A stretch of 38,174 bases of DNA from an uncultured Saprospiraceae bacterium (GTDB lineage Bacteria > Bacteroidota > Bacteroidia > Chitinophagales > Saprospiraceae), in assembly GCA_937930625.1 (NCBI GenBank), contig CALHBW010000097.1, positions 1 through 38,174 on the forward strand, written 5' to 3'. A program made the translations under genes and the position numbers. The notes beneath the pieces were generated by a model. The model ran no database searches. It saw only the letters and a program-made list of their open reading frames with translations, and was not told the DNA's origin. Positions 21,821 through 29,097 of the stretch are shown one piece after another (positions within the stretch are counted from its first letter, which is position 1; every line of letters starts with the position of its first letter).

Positions 21821-22195
21821 TTACTTTTTAGGTCGTTTTGCACCGTACTTAGATCGGCTTTGAAGGCGTCCGTCCACACCAGCAGTATCTAATGCACCGC
21901 GTACAATGGTGTAACGTACACCCGGCAAGTCTTTCACCCTACCTCCGCGAATCAACACAATAGAGTGCTCTTGCAGATTGTGTCCCTCACCGGGAATGTA
22001 GGCGATAACCTCAATACCGTTGGTCAAACGTACCTTAGCGACTTTACGAAGGGCAGAATTCGGCTTCTTAGGCGTCGTCGTATATACACGAGTGCATACA
22101 CCACGCTTTTGCGGGCAAGAATCCAATGCTCTGGATTTGCTGGCAACTTTGATTTGTTTTCTACCCTTGCGAACGAGTTGATTAATCGTAGGCAT
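21821..22195 (-). CDS. rpsL: 30S ribosomal protein S12
   Basis: 124 aa, typical. S12 contacts the decoding centre and is the classic site of streptomycin resistance. The start MPTINQLVRKGRKQIKVASK is canonical. The two loops where resistance changes arise read TTPKKPNSALRKV and GGRVKDLPGVRY, with the wild-type lysines in place, so no resistance change is visible. It is the first gene of the str operon; its promoter lies about 160 nt upstream. Confidence 0.98.
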   Translation of the reverse strand: MPTINQLVRKGRKQIKVASKSRALDSCPQKRGVCTRVYTTTPKKPNSALRKVAKVRLTNGIEVIAYIPGEGHNLQEHSIVLIRGGRVKDLPGVRYTIVRGALDTAGVDGRLQSRSKYGAKRPKK

Positions 22196-22352
22196 GTTAA
22201 TTAATTTTTAAAAATTCCAAAAAACAAATTCCAAAAAACAATTGAAGCACGTTTTGGAATTTAGTGCTTGAAATTTGGAAATTTACTTAGTTTTTGCTTG
22301 AAAATGAGGTGGTTTTATCCAAAAAACCTAGCCCTACCCTCGAAAGCGAGTG

Positions 22353-22383
22353 CAAAGATAGGGTTTTTTGTTGATAAATCAAA
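22353..22383 (-). promoter_or_regulatory. promoter of the str operon (rpsL-rpsG-fusA)
   Basis: On the minus strand TATCTTTG (22353-22360) matches the -7 box and TTTG (22380-22383) the -33 box, with a 19-nt spacer. Transcription should start near 22346, giving a leader of about 150 nt. The leader opens with CTCG-CTTT-CGAG, a small hairpin, and then holds ATTCCAAA/TTTGGAAT words (22210-22290) that can pair. Confidence 0.75.
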
Positions 22384-22442
22384 TAGTCGGCAGATATTTT
22401 ATAATGGGTAATCCTGAACATTGTCGTTGCTTGCTTAACCAG

Positions 22443-22607
22443 AACCGTCTTTCTGAATTTATTTCAGAATCTCCTAAGCCACAAGCACAATATTAAGTGT
22501 GAGTTTAAATTTTCGCACCTTACTCATAACCAATAAGTTATGGACTTTTGTTCAGTATTGGCTTTCTATCGTCCGGGAGATTCTGAAATAAATTCAGAAA
22601 GACGGTT
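22443..22607. repeat. long inverted repeat element (REPIN/MITE-like)
   Basis: Two 32-nt arms, 22443-22474 and 22576-22607, are perfect reverse complements. Each arm also holds its own small hairpin TCTGAA-TTTAT-TTCAGA. The 101 nt between them code for nothing. Paired inverted copies of a short palindrome are the layout of REPINs. It lies between the rpsL promoter and fabI; I see no transposase. Confidence 0.85.
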
Positions 22608-22717
22608 GCTTTTGTTTTTTTTTATTTTGAGTGATCGCCACCGTTTTATGATATACTCAATTTAAATCAAAAAAACCGCCATATGGTTTCCTATCCCCTA
22701 CTTAAAATTTACCTTTA

Positions 22718-22760
22718 CCGATATTTTACAATATAAACATATTTCACACAAAAATATCGG
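22718..22760. promoter_or_regulatory. inverted repeat just upstream of fabI
   Basis: CCGATATTTT (22718-22727) and AAAATATCGG (22751-22760) are perfect 10-nt arms 23 nt apart, ending 7 nt before the fabI start. A near -7 box, TACCTTTA (22710-22717), lies directly before the left arm, so the repeat covers the likely start of transcription. It could be an operator or a leader hairpin that covers the start codon region. Confidence 0.4.
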
Positions 22761-22767
22761 CTAAATC

Positions 22768-23565
22768 ATGAAGTTACTCGAAGGAAAAAAGGGCATCATC
22801 TTCGGTGCATTGGACGACAAATCTATTGCTTGGAAAGTTGCGGAAAGTTGCGTAGCACATGGTGCGAAAATCACTTTGACGAATGCCCCCGTTGCACTGC
22901 GTTTTGGTACAATCAATGAACTGGGCGAAAAACTCAATGCTGAAATTATCCCCGCTGATGCGACAAACCTCGAAGACCTCGAAAACCTCCTCACCAAATC
23001 TATGGAAATACTCGGTGGCAAGGTCGATTTTATATTACATTCGATTGGGATGTCTGTCAATGTTCGCAAAAAACGCGAATATACCAACATCAAATACGAG
23101 TGGATGCAAAAGACCTTCGACATCTCCGCCATTTCCTTCCATAAGCTCATGCAAACCACACTCAAACTCGACGCTATCAATGATTGGGGGTCGGTACTCG
23201 CGCTGACGTACATTGCCGCGCAACGCACCTTCCCCGACTACAACGAGATGGCAGAGTCAAAAGCCTTGTTGGAATCTTTTGCACGGAGTTTTGGTTATCA
23301 TTTTGGCGACCAAAAAAAGGTGCGTGTCAATACCATTTCACAATCTCCTACTATGACTACCGCCGGTAGCGGCGTGAAGGGATTCGACGAATTTTTCGGT
23401 TATGCCGACCGCATGTCGCCACTTGGCAACGCCACCGCCGAAGCTTGTGCCGACTACTGCGTCACCATGTTTTCTGACCTTACACGATACGTGACCATGC
23501 AAAATCTTTATCACGATGGCGGCTTTTCTATGATGGGAATGAGTGAGAAGGTATTAAAAGGATAA
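22768..23565 (+). CDS. fabI: enoyl-ACP reductase (NADH), FabI
   Basis: 265 aa, typical. FabI reduces the enoyl-ACP double bond in each round of fatty acid synthesis. The start MKLLEGKKGIIFGALDDKSI holds the nucleotide-binding turn. The catalytic pair is visible as DYNEMAESK, Tyr158 and Lys165 in Tyr-x6-Lys spacing, with the second conserved tyrosine at about residue 148 (LTYIAAQR). The substrate loop is SQSPTMTTAGSGV. It belongs to the divergent FabI type common in Bacteroidota. It is transcribed away from the str operon and is followed by a GGGCAAGG hairpin. Confidence 0.95.
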   Translation: MKLLEGKKGIIFGALDDKSIAWKVAESCVAHGAKITLTNAPVALRFGTINELGEKLNAEIIPADATNLEDLENLLTKSMEILGGKVDFILHSIGMSVNVRKKREYTNIKYEWMQKTFDISAISFHKLMQTTLKLDAINDWGSVLALTYIAAQRTFPDYNEMAESKALLESFARSFGYHFGDQKKVRVNTISQSPTMTTAGSGVKGFDEFFGYADRMSPLGNATAEACADYCVTMFSDLTRYVTMQNLYHDGGFSMMGMSEKVLKG

Positions 23566-23576
23566 ATAGGTATCTA

Positions 23577-23864
23577 GGGCAAGGCATGTCCTTGCCCCTA
23601 CTGCTATTATTCGTTGACTCGTTATTCGTTTTTTAACTAAAAAAAAATCAATAACTTAATGTAATTTTTAGTTTTTGGTCATCCATCTAACTTTACCTAA
23701 AGCGAATACTCGTCAGACGAATCACTTTATTCAGTGCGAATATTTTATGAGACAAATCACTACATTTCACAAAAAACCTTCGTCAGACGAGTGCGCCCCA
23801 CAACTTGAGTTCGGCAAATTCTTATTCTTATTTTAAGTTGAAGTTGAAGTTGCGGTTGAAGTTC
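23577..23864. other. 299-nt region after fabI with three palindromic motifs
   Basis: No gene. It holds a hairpin GGGCAAGG-CATGT-CCTTGCCC (23577-23597), a 34-nt stretch at 23607-23640 that recurs exactly after recN (32697-32730), and two copies of TCGTCAGACGA (23710-23720 and 23780-23790), each a near-palindrome next to an AATCACT word. The gene on the other side converges with fabI, so these are 3' regions. None has a clear T-run, so terminator function is uncertain. Confidence 0.6.
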
Positions 23865-24965
23865 TCACACTTTCACAATAATATTCTTGCGATGCAGTAC
23901 ATAAGCGAATAACCAAACAAACATTGTAAAACAAAAAGCAAAGGCAAAACTCGCCAACTTAGGAGAGAAAATTGCCGAGAAAACATCCGAATACAAGTAA
24001 GCATATAAATTGGTATCGCCCCATTTGATGACTTGCAAAAACAGCTTCACAAATACCCCGGACAGAATGTAACTAAACAATGGATTTTTGCCAAATACCC
24101 GAAAAATCCACGCCCATTTTACCAGTTGCCGTTTATCCACGACTTCTATCAACACCAATAATAATGCAGTAACAATCGCCGAAGTATAAATCACATAAGA
24201 ACCTGTCCATAAGGGTTTATTGATGGGTAAAATGAAATTCCACAATTTAGCGACAACAAATAATCCTAGGGATAAATACAAAACATGAAGGATTCTTTTG
24301 TTGGTATTTTCCTGATGTTTAAATAAATATTTACCTATCAAATATCCGATTAATACCTGACTCATACCTGTAAGCGTACCCAACAAACCTTCCGGGTCAA
24401 ATGGCATTCCAAAACCACCATAAACATGCTTTTCACCCACAAGGAAATTATCAATATACCGACCTATATTATGCTCTAAAGCATACGGATCATTCCCTCC
24501 AAAAAAATACAAAATACCCCAATGAAGCAACAACAGCAACACCGCCGCAGCAATCAACCAATTCCTTTTTTTCAATAATACAATCAAAATCCCCGCGCCA
24601 AAAAACGAAAGCGCGATACGCTGCAAGACCCCAAAAATCCTCAATTCAGAAGGCGGTGTAAGGTAAAACGGAAACCAATTCAACAACAGCCCAATTAAAA
24701 ATATCAGTCCTGCCCGAACGGTGATTTTCTTCATTAATTTGCCGGAATCCGCCGTATCCAAATTCCGAAATGACTGCGACATCGACAAGCCCACTACGAA
24801 TAAAAACGAAGGAAAAACAAGGTCGGTCAAAGTACATCCGTGCCACTTGGCGTGCAGCAAAGGCGCATATACATGCGACCAAGACCCCGGCGTATTGACG
24901 ATAATCATCAGAAAAATAGTCAGCCCCCGGAGTACGTCGATAGAGATAATTCGTTTTGGATTCAT
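23865..24965 (-). CDS. HGSNAT/NagX-like membrane acyltransferase (DUF5009)
   Basis: 366 aa. The opening MNPKRIISIDVLRGLTIFLM and HAKWHGCTLTDLVFPSFLFV (about residues 38-57) is the signature of the heparan-alpha-glucosaminide N-acetyltransferase family, which moves an acetyl group from acetyl-CoA across the membrane to an amino sugar; the histidine in this block is the likely catalytic one. About ten hydrophobic segments follow, with FPFYLTPPSELRIFGVLQRI and KWAWIFRVFGKNPLFSYILS as further family blocks. Bacterial members include NagX in amino-sugar use. No sugar gene lies nearby, so the substrate here is open. Confidence 0.85.
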   Translation of the reverse strand: MNPKRIISIDVLRGLTIFLMIIVNTPGSWSHVYAPLLHAKWHGCTLTDLVFPSFLFVVGLSMSQSFRNLDTADSGKLMKKITVRAGLIFLIGLLLNWFPFYLTPPSELRIFGVLQRIALSFFGAGILIVLLKKRNWLIAAAVLLLLLHWGILYFFGGNDPYALEHNIGRYIDNFLVGEKHVYGGFGMPFDPEGLLGTLTGMSQVLIGYLIGKYLFKHQENTNKRILHVLYLSLGLFVVAKLWNFILPINKPLWTGSYVIYTSAIVTALLLVLIEVVDKRQLVKWAWIFRVFGKNPLFSYILSGVFVKLFLQVIKWGDTNLYAYLYSDVFSAIFSPKLASFAFAFCFTMFVWLFAYVLHRKNIIVKV

Positions 24966-25088
24966 AGCGAAATGGTATAAATGTAATTTGAAGTTAAATA
25001 TAGAATAATTTTAATGAATTTTATGATCATTCATAAGCAGATGTATCAAAACGAAGGATGACAGCAAAGGTGAATGACAAATCATTCG

Positions 25089-25096
25089 TATCTTTG
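25089..25096 (+). promoter_or_regulatory. -7 box upstream of the two-gene unknown module
   Basis: TATCTTTG matches the Bacteroidota -7 box TAnnTTTG exactly and lies 52 nt before the ATG at 25148. It lies inside a longer in-frame reading that starts at 25058, which is one reason to prefer the later start. No clear TTTG was found 19-21 nt upstream. Confidence 0.5.
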
Positions 25097-25147
25097 CCCT
25101 TGCAAACAAGTCGAAAAAATCATAAATTGAGCAAAAAGACTATAAGT

Positions 25148-25588
25148 ATGAATACAAAAGTCGGCGATTACAAACATAAAATTGAATTAAACGGTAAAGT
25201 CATACACACTTTGCCCAATAGTTTATTGTCTTTACAAAAATCAATAGAAAAATCGAAATATATCCTTGATTTACAGCCAAATTGGGATGGAGAAAACGCA
25301 GAGGCTTACACCGAAACTACATGGATAAAAGCGGTGTCTTTTCTCTGTGAATTTTCCATTGACATCTCTAATACTTTCGCAAAAACACCTGTCACACCTG
25401 CTATTTATCACGGACCGGAAGGTAGCATTGATATTTTATGGAAAACAAACGATCTCAATTTGCTGCTCAACATTCCCAAAGGTGAACAACCTGCCACGTT
25501 TTCAGGCGAAAATTCATTAGGACAAGAATATGAAGGCAGCCTGAATATCAATAATTACAGTTTATCGTTTTTACCTCATCCTTTTTAA
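25148..25588 (+). CDS. unknown protein, first gene of a two-gene module
   Basis: 146 aa from the ATG at 25148 (MNTKVGDYKHKIELNGKVIH). I do not recognise a named family. The block LDLQPNWDGENAEAYTETTW (about residues 40-60), with Asn-Trp-Asp-Gly, and the later YHGPEGSIDILW followed by FSGENSLGQEYEGSLNI resemble a group of uncharacterised proteins with an NWDG motif and a later GSI.I.W strand. There is no signal peptide or membrane segment. An earlier start at 25058 would read through the promoter box. The next gene starts 9 nt after the stop, so the two are probably made together. Function is unknown. Confidence 0.75.
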   Translation: MNTKVGDYKHKIELNGKVIHTLPNSLLSLQKSIEKSKYILDLQPNWDGENAEAYTETTWIKAVSFLCEFSIDISNTFAKTPVTPAIYHGPEGSIDILWKTNDLNLLLNIPKGEQPATFSGENSLGQEYEGSLNINNYSLSFLPHPF

Positions 25589-25597
25589 GTTATTTTT

Positions 25598-25978
25598 ATG
25601 TGGGAAATTGAGTTGATTCCTGATGATGCTATTTTGTATTATCGTGTACACAAAGGGTTTGTGGTAGAAGGTCAGTTGATTCCGGGAGCATTTAAAGAAA
25701 GAGGCGAAGGTAAAAACAGAGGCATGTCAACCGATTGGAACAAATATTCAACAGTAGAAGAAGCACGCTCACGTTCGAAAAATGCTAAGGATAATGGCAT
25801 CGTGAGTTTCATTGTAGGTGAGGCGCGCAACATCAAAGATATTGTGGTAGAACATGCTCCTCAACCTGACAATCAAGCGCATAGTCACATCAAAGGGATT
25901 CCACAAAAAAAGCCAATGAAAACCCGTATTCGCCGTCAATTATTGGATGCTTGTACTTGGGAAGTTAAACCTGGATAA
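25598..25978 (+). CDS. unknown protein, second gene of a two-gene module
   Basis: 126 aa. No named family is recognised. Blocks that look conserved are DAILYYRVHKGFVVEGQLIP then GAFKERGEGKNRGMSTDWNK (about residues 10-48), and a C-terminal VEHAPQPDNQAHSHIKGIPQ followed by a basic end. The HAP..DN.AHSHI.G pattern with several His, Asp and Asn residues could be a metal or active site, but this is inference. It is cytoplasmic by sequence. It follows the NWDG gene by 9 nt; such tight pairing suggests a shared role. Confidence 0.75.
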   Translation: MWEIELIPDDAILYYRVHKGFVVEGQLIPGAFKERGEGKNRGMSTDWNKYSTVEEARSRSKNAKDNGIVSFIVGEARNIKDIVVEHAPQPDNQAHSHIKGIPQKKPMKTRIRRQLLDACTWEVKPG

Positions 25979-26008
25979 AATAACTCACTCAACTTAGTTC
26001 AATAAAAA

Positions 26009-26581
26009 ATGCAAACAAAAATACCAACAACACACCAACTCAAAACCCCAAGATTTCTATTGAGAATACCCAATAAAGCAGACATTCCCTTCGTGTTTTC
26101 TGCAACAAGATTCGAGGGATTTAATGATGGAATGGTCTGGAATCCGCCTGAAAAAATAGAAGATTTGCACGAACCTCTACAAAACAACATCAAAGCATGG
26201 GAAGCCGGAAAGGGCTACGCTTTCACCATCACAGAAAAAGAGGATGGTAAACCATTAGGCAGAATTTCCATCCGAAAAACGAACAAAGCCAACAGATGGA
26301 ACGTTGGATTCTGGACGCATCCCGAATCGCAAAAAAAAGGCGTAATGACCGAAGCTCTCAAAGCGGTTTTGAACTTTGGATTTGAAGAATTGTCAGCTAC
26401 CGAAATCGAAGCCTGTCATGCCCTCTGGAACAAAGCCAGCGAAAAAGTATTGCTACGAAACGGGATGAAATTTGAGCGTTATCTTGCAGAAGGCTTCCAA
26501 AAAAACGGACAATGGATAGAAGAAAATTTGCTCGTCATTGACAGCAAACAATGGAACAAAATCAGGAAAAGTCACACATGA
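26009..26581 (+). CDS. GNAT family N-acetyltransferase, RimJ/RimL-like
   Basis: 190 aa. It is a GNAT enzyme that transfers an acetyl group from acetyl-CoA to an amine. The start LKTPRFLLRIPNKADIPFVF is typical of the RimJ/RimL group. The acetyl-CoA-binding region is VGFWTHPESQKKGVMTEALK with VLNFGFEELSATEIEACHAL (about residues 105-145), and NKASEKVLLRNGMKFERYLA is the usual C-terminal block. The substrate could be a protein N-terminus or a small molecule. Its stop overlaps the start of hisIE by ATGA, so the two are translationally coupled. Confidence 0.88.
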   Translation: MQTKIPTTHQLKTPRFLLRIPNKADIPFVFSATRFEGFNDGMVWNPPEKIEDLHEPLQNNIKAWEAGKGYAFTITEKEDGKPLGRISIRKTNKANRWNVGFWTHPESQKKGVMTEALKAVLNFGFEELSATEIEACHALWNKASEKVLLRNGMKFERYLAEGFQKNGQWIEENLLVIDSKQWNKIRKSHT

Positions 26582-27189
26582 ACGAATCACCGATCACCAA
26601 GCAATTAGACTTTGAAAAAGGCGGCGGCATCCTCCCCGCCATCATTCAGGATAGCGACACCCGCCAAGTCCTCATGCTCGGCTACATGAACCGCGAAGCA
26701 CTCAACAAAACCCTCGCAGAAGGGCGCGTCACCTTCTACAGTCGCAGCAAAGAACGCCTCTGGACAAAAGGCAAAACCTCCGGCAACTACCTCACTATCA
26801 AGGAAATAAAAATAGATTGTGACAACGATACGATACTCGTACAGGCAAGCCCCGCAGGTCCCGTCTGTCATACGGGCAGCGATACTTGCTTTGATGAAAC
26901 CAACGAAAACCAACACTTTTTACAGCACTTGGAGCGCGTTATACAGCAGCGACGCGACGAGCCTTCGGGCGAGTCCTACACCAGTTCGTTATTCCGCAAA
27001 GGCATCAACAAAGTCGCCCAAAAAGTAGGCGAAGAAGCCGTAGAACTCGTCATCGAAGCCAAAGACGACAACGACGACCTCTTTCTCGGCGAAGCGGCAG
27101 ATTTGATGTATCATTACCTCGTCCTGCTTGCCGCCAAAGGCAAAACCCTCAAAGATGTCATCCAAGTACTCGAATCAAGGCATAAATGA
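26578..27189 (+). CDS. hisI: bifunctional phosphoribosyl-AMP cyclohydrolase / phosphoribosyl-ATP pyrophosphatase
   Basis: 203 aa from the ATG at 26578. It carries out the second and third steps of histidine synthesis. The N-terminal HisI domain holds QVLMLGYMNREALNKTLAEG, then TFYSRSKERLWTKGKTSGNY and the metal-ligand region DCDNDTILVQASPAGPVCHT with TCFDE. The C-terminal HisE domain holds GINKVAQKVGEEAVELVIEA followed by EAADLMYHYLVLLAAKG. The start overlaps the GNAT stop (ATGA). In many bacteria hisIE ends the his operon; here the other his genes are not nearby. Confidence 0.95.
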   Translation: MNESPITKQLDFEKGGGILPAIIQDSDTRQVLMLGYMNREALNKTLAEGRVTFYSRSKERLWTKGKTSGNYLTIKEIKIDCDNDTILVQASPAGPVCHTGSDTCFDETNENQHFLQHLERVIQQRRDEPSGESYTSSLFRKGINKVAQKVGEEAVELVIEAKDDNDDLFLGEAADLMYHYLVLLAAKGKTLKDVIQVLESRHK

Positions 27190-27320
27190 TAATTACATTG
27201 TTTCATAGTTTCATGGTTCGATTGTTTGATGGTTCGATTGCCAGATGGTTTAGCCGTTTTTTTGCTTCGCAAAAAAACGATAATAATAATGAAACAATGA
27301 AACCATCAAACAATCGAATC
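27190..27320. repeat. hairpin of GGTTCGATT words covering the glycosyltransferase start
   Basis: The left arm GGTTCGATTGTTTGATGGTT (27214-27233) is the reverse complement, with one mismatch, of AACCATCAAACAATCGAATC (27300-27319), which encodes residues 2-8 of the next gene. A perfect inner hairpin, CGTTTTTTTGC-TTC-GCAAAAAAACG, lies at 27255-27279. The right arm contains the start codon. Confidence 0.75.
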
Positions 27321-28862
27321 ATCCTCATTTTCTTCGCCTTTTTCTTCCTCATTCGGCTCATCGGCATTACCAATTCGCCACTCGAAATCGGGCATAATTG
27401 GCGGCAATGCCTCACGAATATGGTCGCAAGAAATTTCCTCGAAATCGACGCGAATATTTTCTTTCCACGCATCGACATTGCAGGCGAGAAAACGGGCATT
27501 ATGGGCGCAGAATTTCCACTGTTCAATTACTTGATTTACTTGGCTTCGTGGCTCTTTGGTGAGACGCATTGGCATGGTCGGTGGATAAATTTAATCGTCT
27601 CTACCGCAGGTATTTATTATTATTTTTTATTGGTAAAAGAATTATTTAACAAAAAAATAGCCGCTTACGCGACCATTATTTTGACCGTATCTGTATGGTT
27701 TGATTTTTCGCGTAAAATAATGCCCGACACCTTCAGCGTCGCGCTCGTGCTAATTGGGTTTTACTACGGTTTTTGCTATCTCAAAAAAGGAAATTTTTGG
27801 CGACTTGCACTCTTTTTTGCACTCATTACATTAGGCATTTTAAGCAAATTATCTGCCCTTAGCCTAATGAGCTTTCTGCTGATTCCCCTCTTAATTCCAC
27901 AAATAAAAATCGGACGTAAAATCGCTATGACATTGGCGGCTGCCTTGTGCGTCACATTGGTCGGCGCATGGTATTTTTATTGGGTGCCACATTTAGCAGA
28001 AGCGTATGGTTACATGCTTTATTTCCCAAGAAGCCTTGCAGAAGGCGCAGCAGAAATCGCAGTATTATGGCAACTGACTTTGGAGAAATTTTACTTTAGT
28101 GCCTTTCATTCTTATGTGGCTTTTGCGTGTTTTTTGGTGGGTTTGTTTGTTTTATTTTTTAATAATTTTTGGACTCGAAATAAAATCGAAAATTCGCGCT
28201 CTGTGTCGTCCTCCCCCCAGCCCCCTCCAAAGGGGGAGACGAATGCGAGTAGTTCTTCGCTTCGCGAAGAATCTCCCCCTTTGGAGGGGGCTGGGGGGTG
28301 GAAAAACGGTAAAGCGCATTTTTTTAATTTAATTAATGATAAAAAAATATTTTATTTAAAGATAGGAATAATCACATTCGCACTGATTTTCTTTTTATTT
28401 ATGCTAAAAACGGGCGAAGTATTCCCTCTGCATAATTATTACATCATTCCTGCTGTGCCTTTGATGGCTTTAGTTGCTGCTTTATTTCTCGCTAATTTAA
28501 AACCCAAATACGCGCTAATTATTCTGACCGTCATCACAATTGAAGGCATTGCCAATCAGTACCATGAATTTTTTATCAAAAAAAATGAGCGTTATAAATT
28601 AACATTGGAAAGCATTGCAGATAAGATAACGCAAGCAGACGACCTCATCATCATCAACGACGGCAGCCGCAACCCACAACAAATGTACTTCGCCCACCGC
28701 AAAGGCTGGACGATTAATCAGGAAGACCTCAACCCCGCACATATCGCTCAAATGCAGACACTTGGCGCAAGTTATTTATTCGTCAACAAAAATTTATCAC
28801 AACAAAAATTTGAATATAAAACAGTGTACGAAGACAAGCATTACATCATCTACAAATTATAA
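27297..28862 (+). CDS. membrane glycosyltransferase, GT39/ArnT-like
   Basis: 521 aa from the ATG at 27297 (MKPSNNRIILIFFAFFFLIR). Ten or more hydrophobic segments and a large loop with EIGHNWRQCLTNMVARNFLE, then NIFFPRIDIAGEKTGIMGAE, fit the dolichyl-phosphate-mannose and ArnT-like family that moves sugars from lipid carriers on the outer side of the inner membrane. Donor and acceptor are unknown. Residues about 306-334 (SPQPPPKGETNASSSS...SPPLEGAGGW) are encoded by a palindromic element inserted in frame. A longer reading from 27186 translates the upstream repeat and is rejected. The gene follows hisIE on the same strand. Confidence 0.85.
   Translation: MKPSNNRIILIFFAFFFLIRLIGITNSPLEIGHNWRQCLTNMVARNFLEIDANIFFPRIDIAGEKTGIMGAEFPLFNYLIYLASWLFGETHWHGRWINLIVSTAGIYYYFLLVKELFNKKIAAYATIILTVSVWFDFSRKIMPDTFSVALVLIGFYYGFCYLKKGNFWRLALFFALITLGILSKLSALSLMSFLLIPLLIPQIKIGRKIAMTLAAALCVTLVGAWYFYWVPHLAEAYGYMLYFPRSLAEGAAEIAVLWQLTLEKFYFSAFHSYVAFACFLVGLFVLFFNNFWTRNKIENSRSVSSSPQPPPKGETNASSSSLREESPPLEGAGGWKNGKAHFFNLINDKKIFYLKIGIITFALIFFLFMLKTGEVFPLHNYYIIPAVPLMALVAALFLANLKPKYALIILTVITIEGIANQYHEFFIKKNERYKLTLESIADKITQADDLIIINDGSRNPQQMYFAHRKGWTINQEDLNPAHIAQMQTLGASYLFVNKNLSQQKFEYKTVYEDKHYIIYKL
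28213..28298. repeat. GC-rich palindromic element inside the glycosyltransferase gene
   Basis: Arms of 27 nt (28213-28239 and 28272-28298) are perfect reverse complements built from CCCCCCAG, CCCCCTCC, AAAGGGGGAGA. The 32-nt loop itself folds as TTCTTCGC-TTC-GCGAAGAA (28254-28272). A closely related element stands at the right end of the window (38111-38174). In this gene the frame stays open through it. Confidence 0.9.
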
Positions 28863-28865
28863 ACC

Positions 28866-28982
28866 CGTCAACTCATCAATTCGTCACCTCATCAACCCGT
28901 CAACTCATCAATTCATGAACCCGTCACCTCATCAACTCGTCAACTCGTCAACTCATCAACCCGTCAATTCATCAACCCGTCA
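28866..28982. repeat. one-armed CAACTCATCAA tandem repeats
   Basis: About ten degenerate units of CCGTCAACTCATCAATTCGT (words CAACTCATCAA and CGTCACCTCATCAA) follow the glycosyltransferase stop. The complementary GAGTTGTTGA-type arm seen at 5521-5694 is missing here. The units do not have the fixed size and spacers of a CRISPR array. Confidence 0.7.
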
Positions 28983-29021
28983 AAAAAAAATGGTCTGCCG
29001 CGAAAAACGCATCAGACCATT
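28983..29021 (-). terminator. rho-independent terminator of hutH
   Basis: On the minus strand the stem AATGGTCTG (29021-29013) and CAGACCATT (28997-28989), with a 15-nt loop, is followed by a run of T. It lies about 75 nt after the hutH stop. The small CCGGAA-TTT-TTCCGG hairpin at 29047-29061 is a second structure before it. Confidence 0.8.
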
Positions 29022-29097
29022 GATTCACACAAAACAAACCTTAAAACCGGAATTTTTCCGGCTTGATTTAATTCTCCAAATTTCAAGCCAAAGAATG

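Noticed and set aside
22196..22767. Possible RNA gene or riboswitch between rpsL and fabI
   Set aside because: The structure seen is the 32-nt inverted repeat and word repeats; I could not match any tRNA or known riboswitch pattern.
23577..23597. GGGCAAGG-CATGT-CCTTGCCC as the fabI terminator
   Set aside because: The stem is good, but no T-run follows on either strand, so I list it only as a palindrome.
25058..25147. Earlier start of the first unknown gene
   Set aside because: The added 30 residues cover a perfect TATCTTTG promoter box, so transcription would start after this ATG.
27186..27296. Longer N-terminus of the glycosyltransferase starting at the hisIE stop
   Set aside because: The 37 extra residues translate the GGTTCGATT hairpin and lack any family match; the first membrane segment starts right after the later ATG.
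28866..28982. CAACTCATCAA repeats as a possible CRISPR array
   Set aside because: Units are about 10-14 nt, degenerate and directly joined, with no spacers of constant length and no cas genes nearby.
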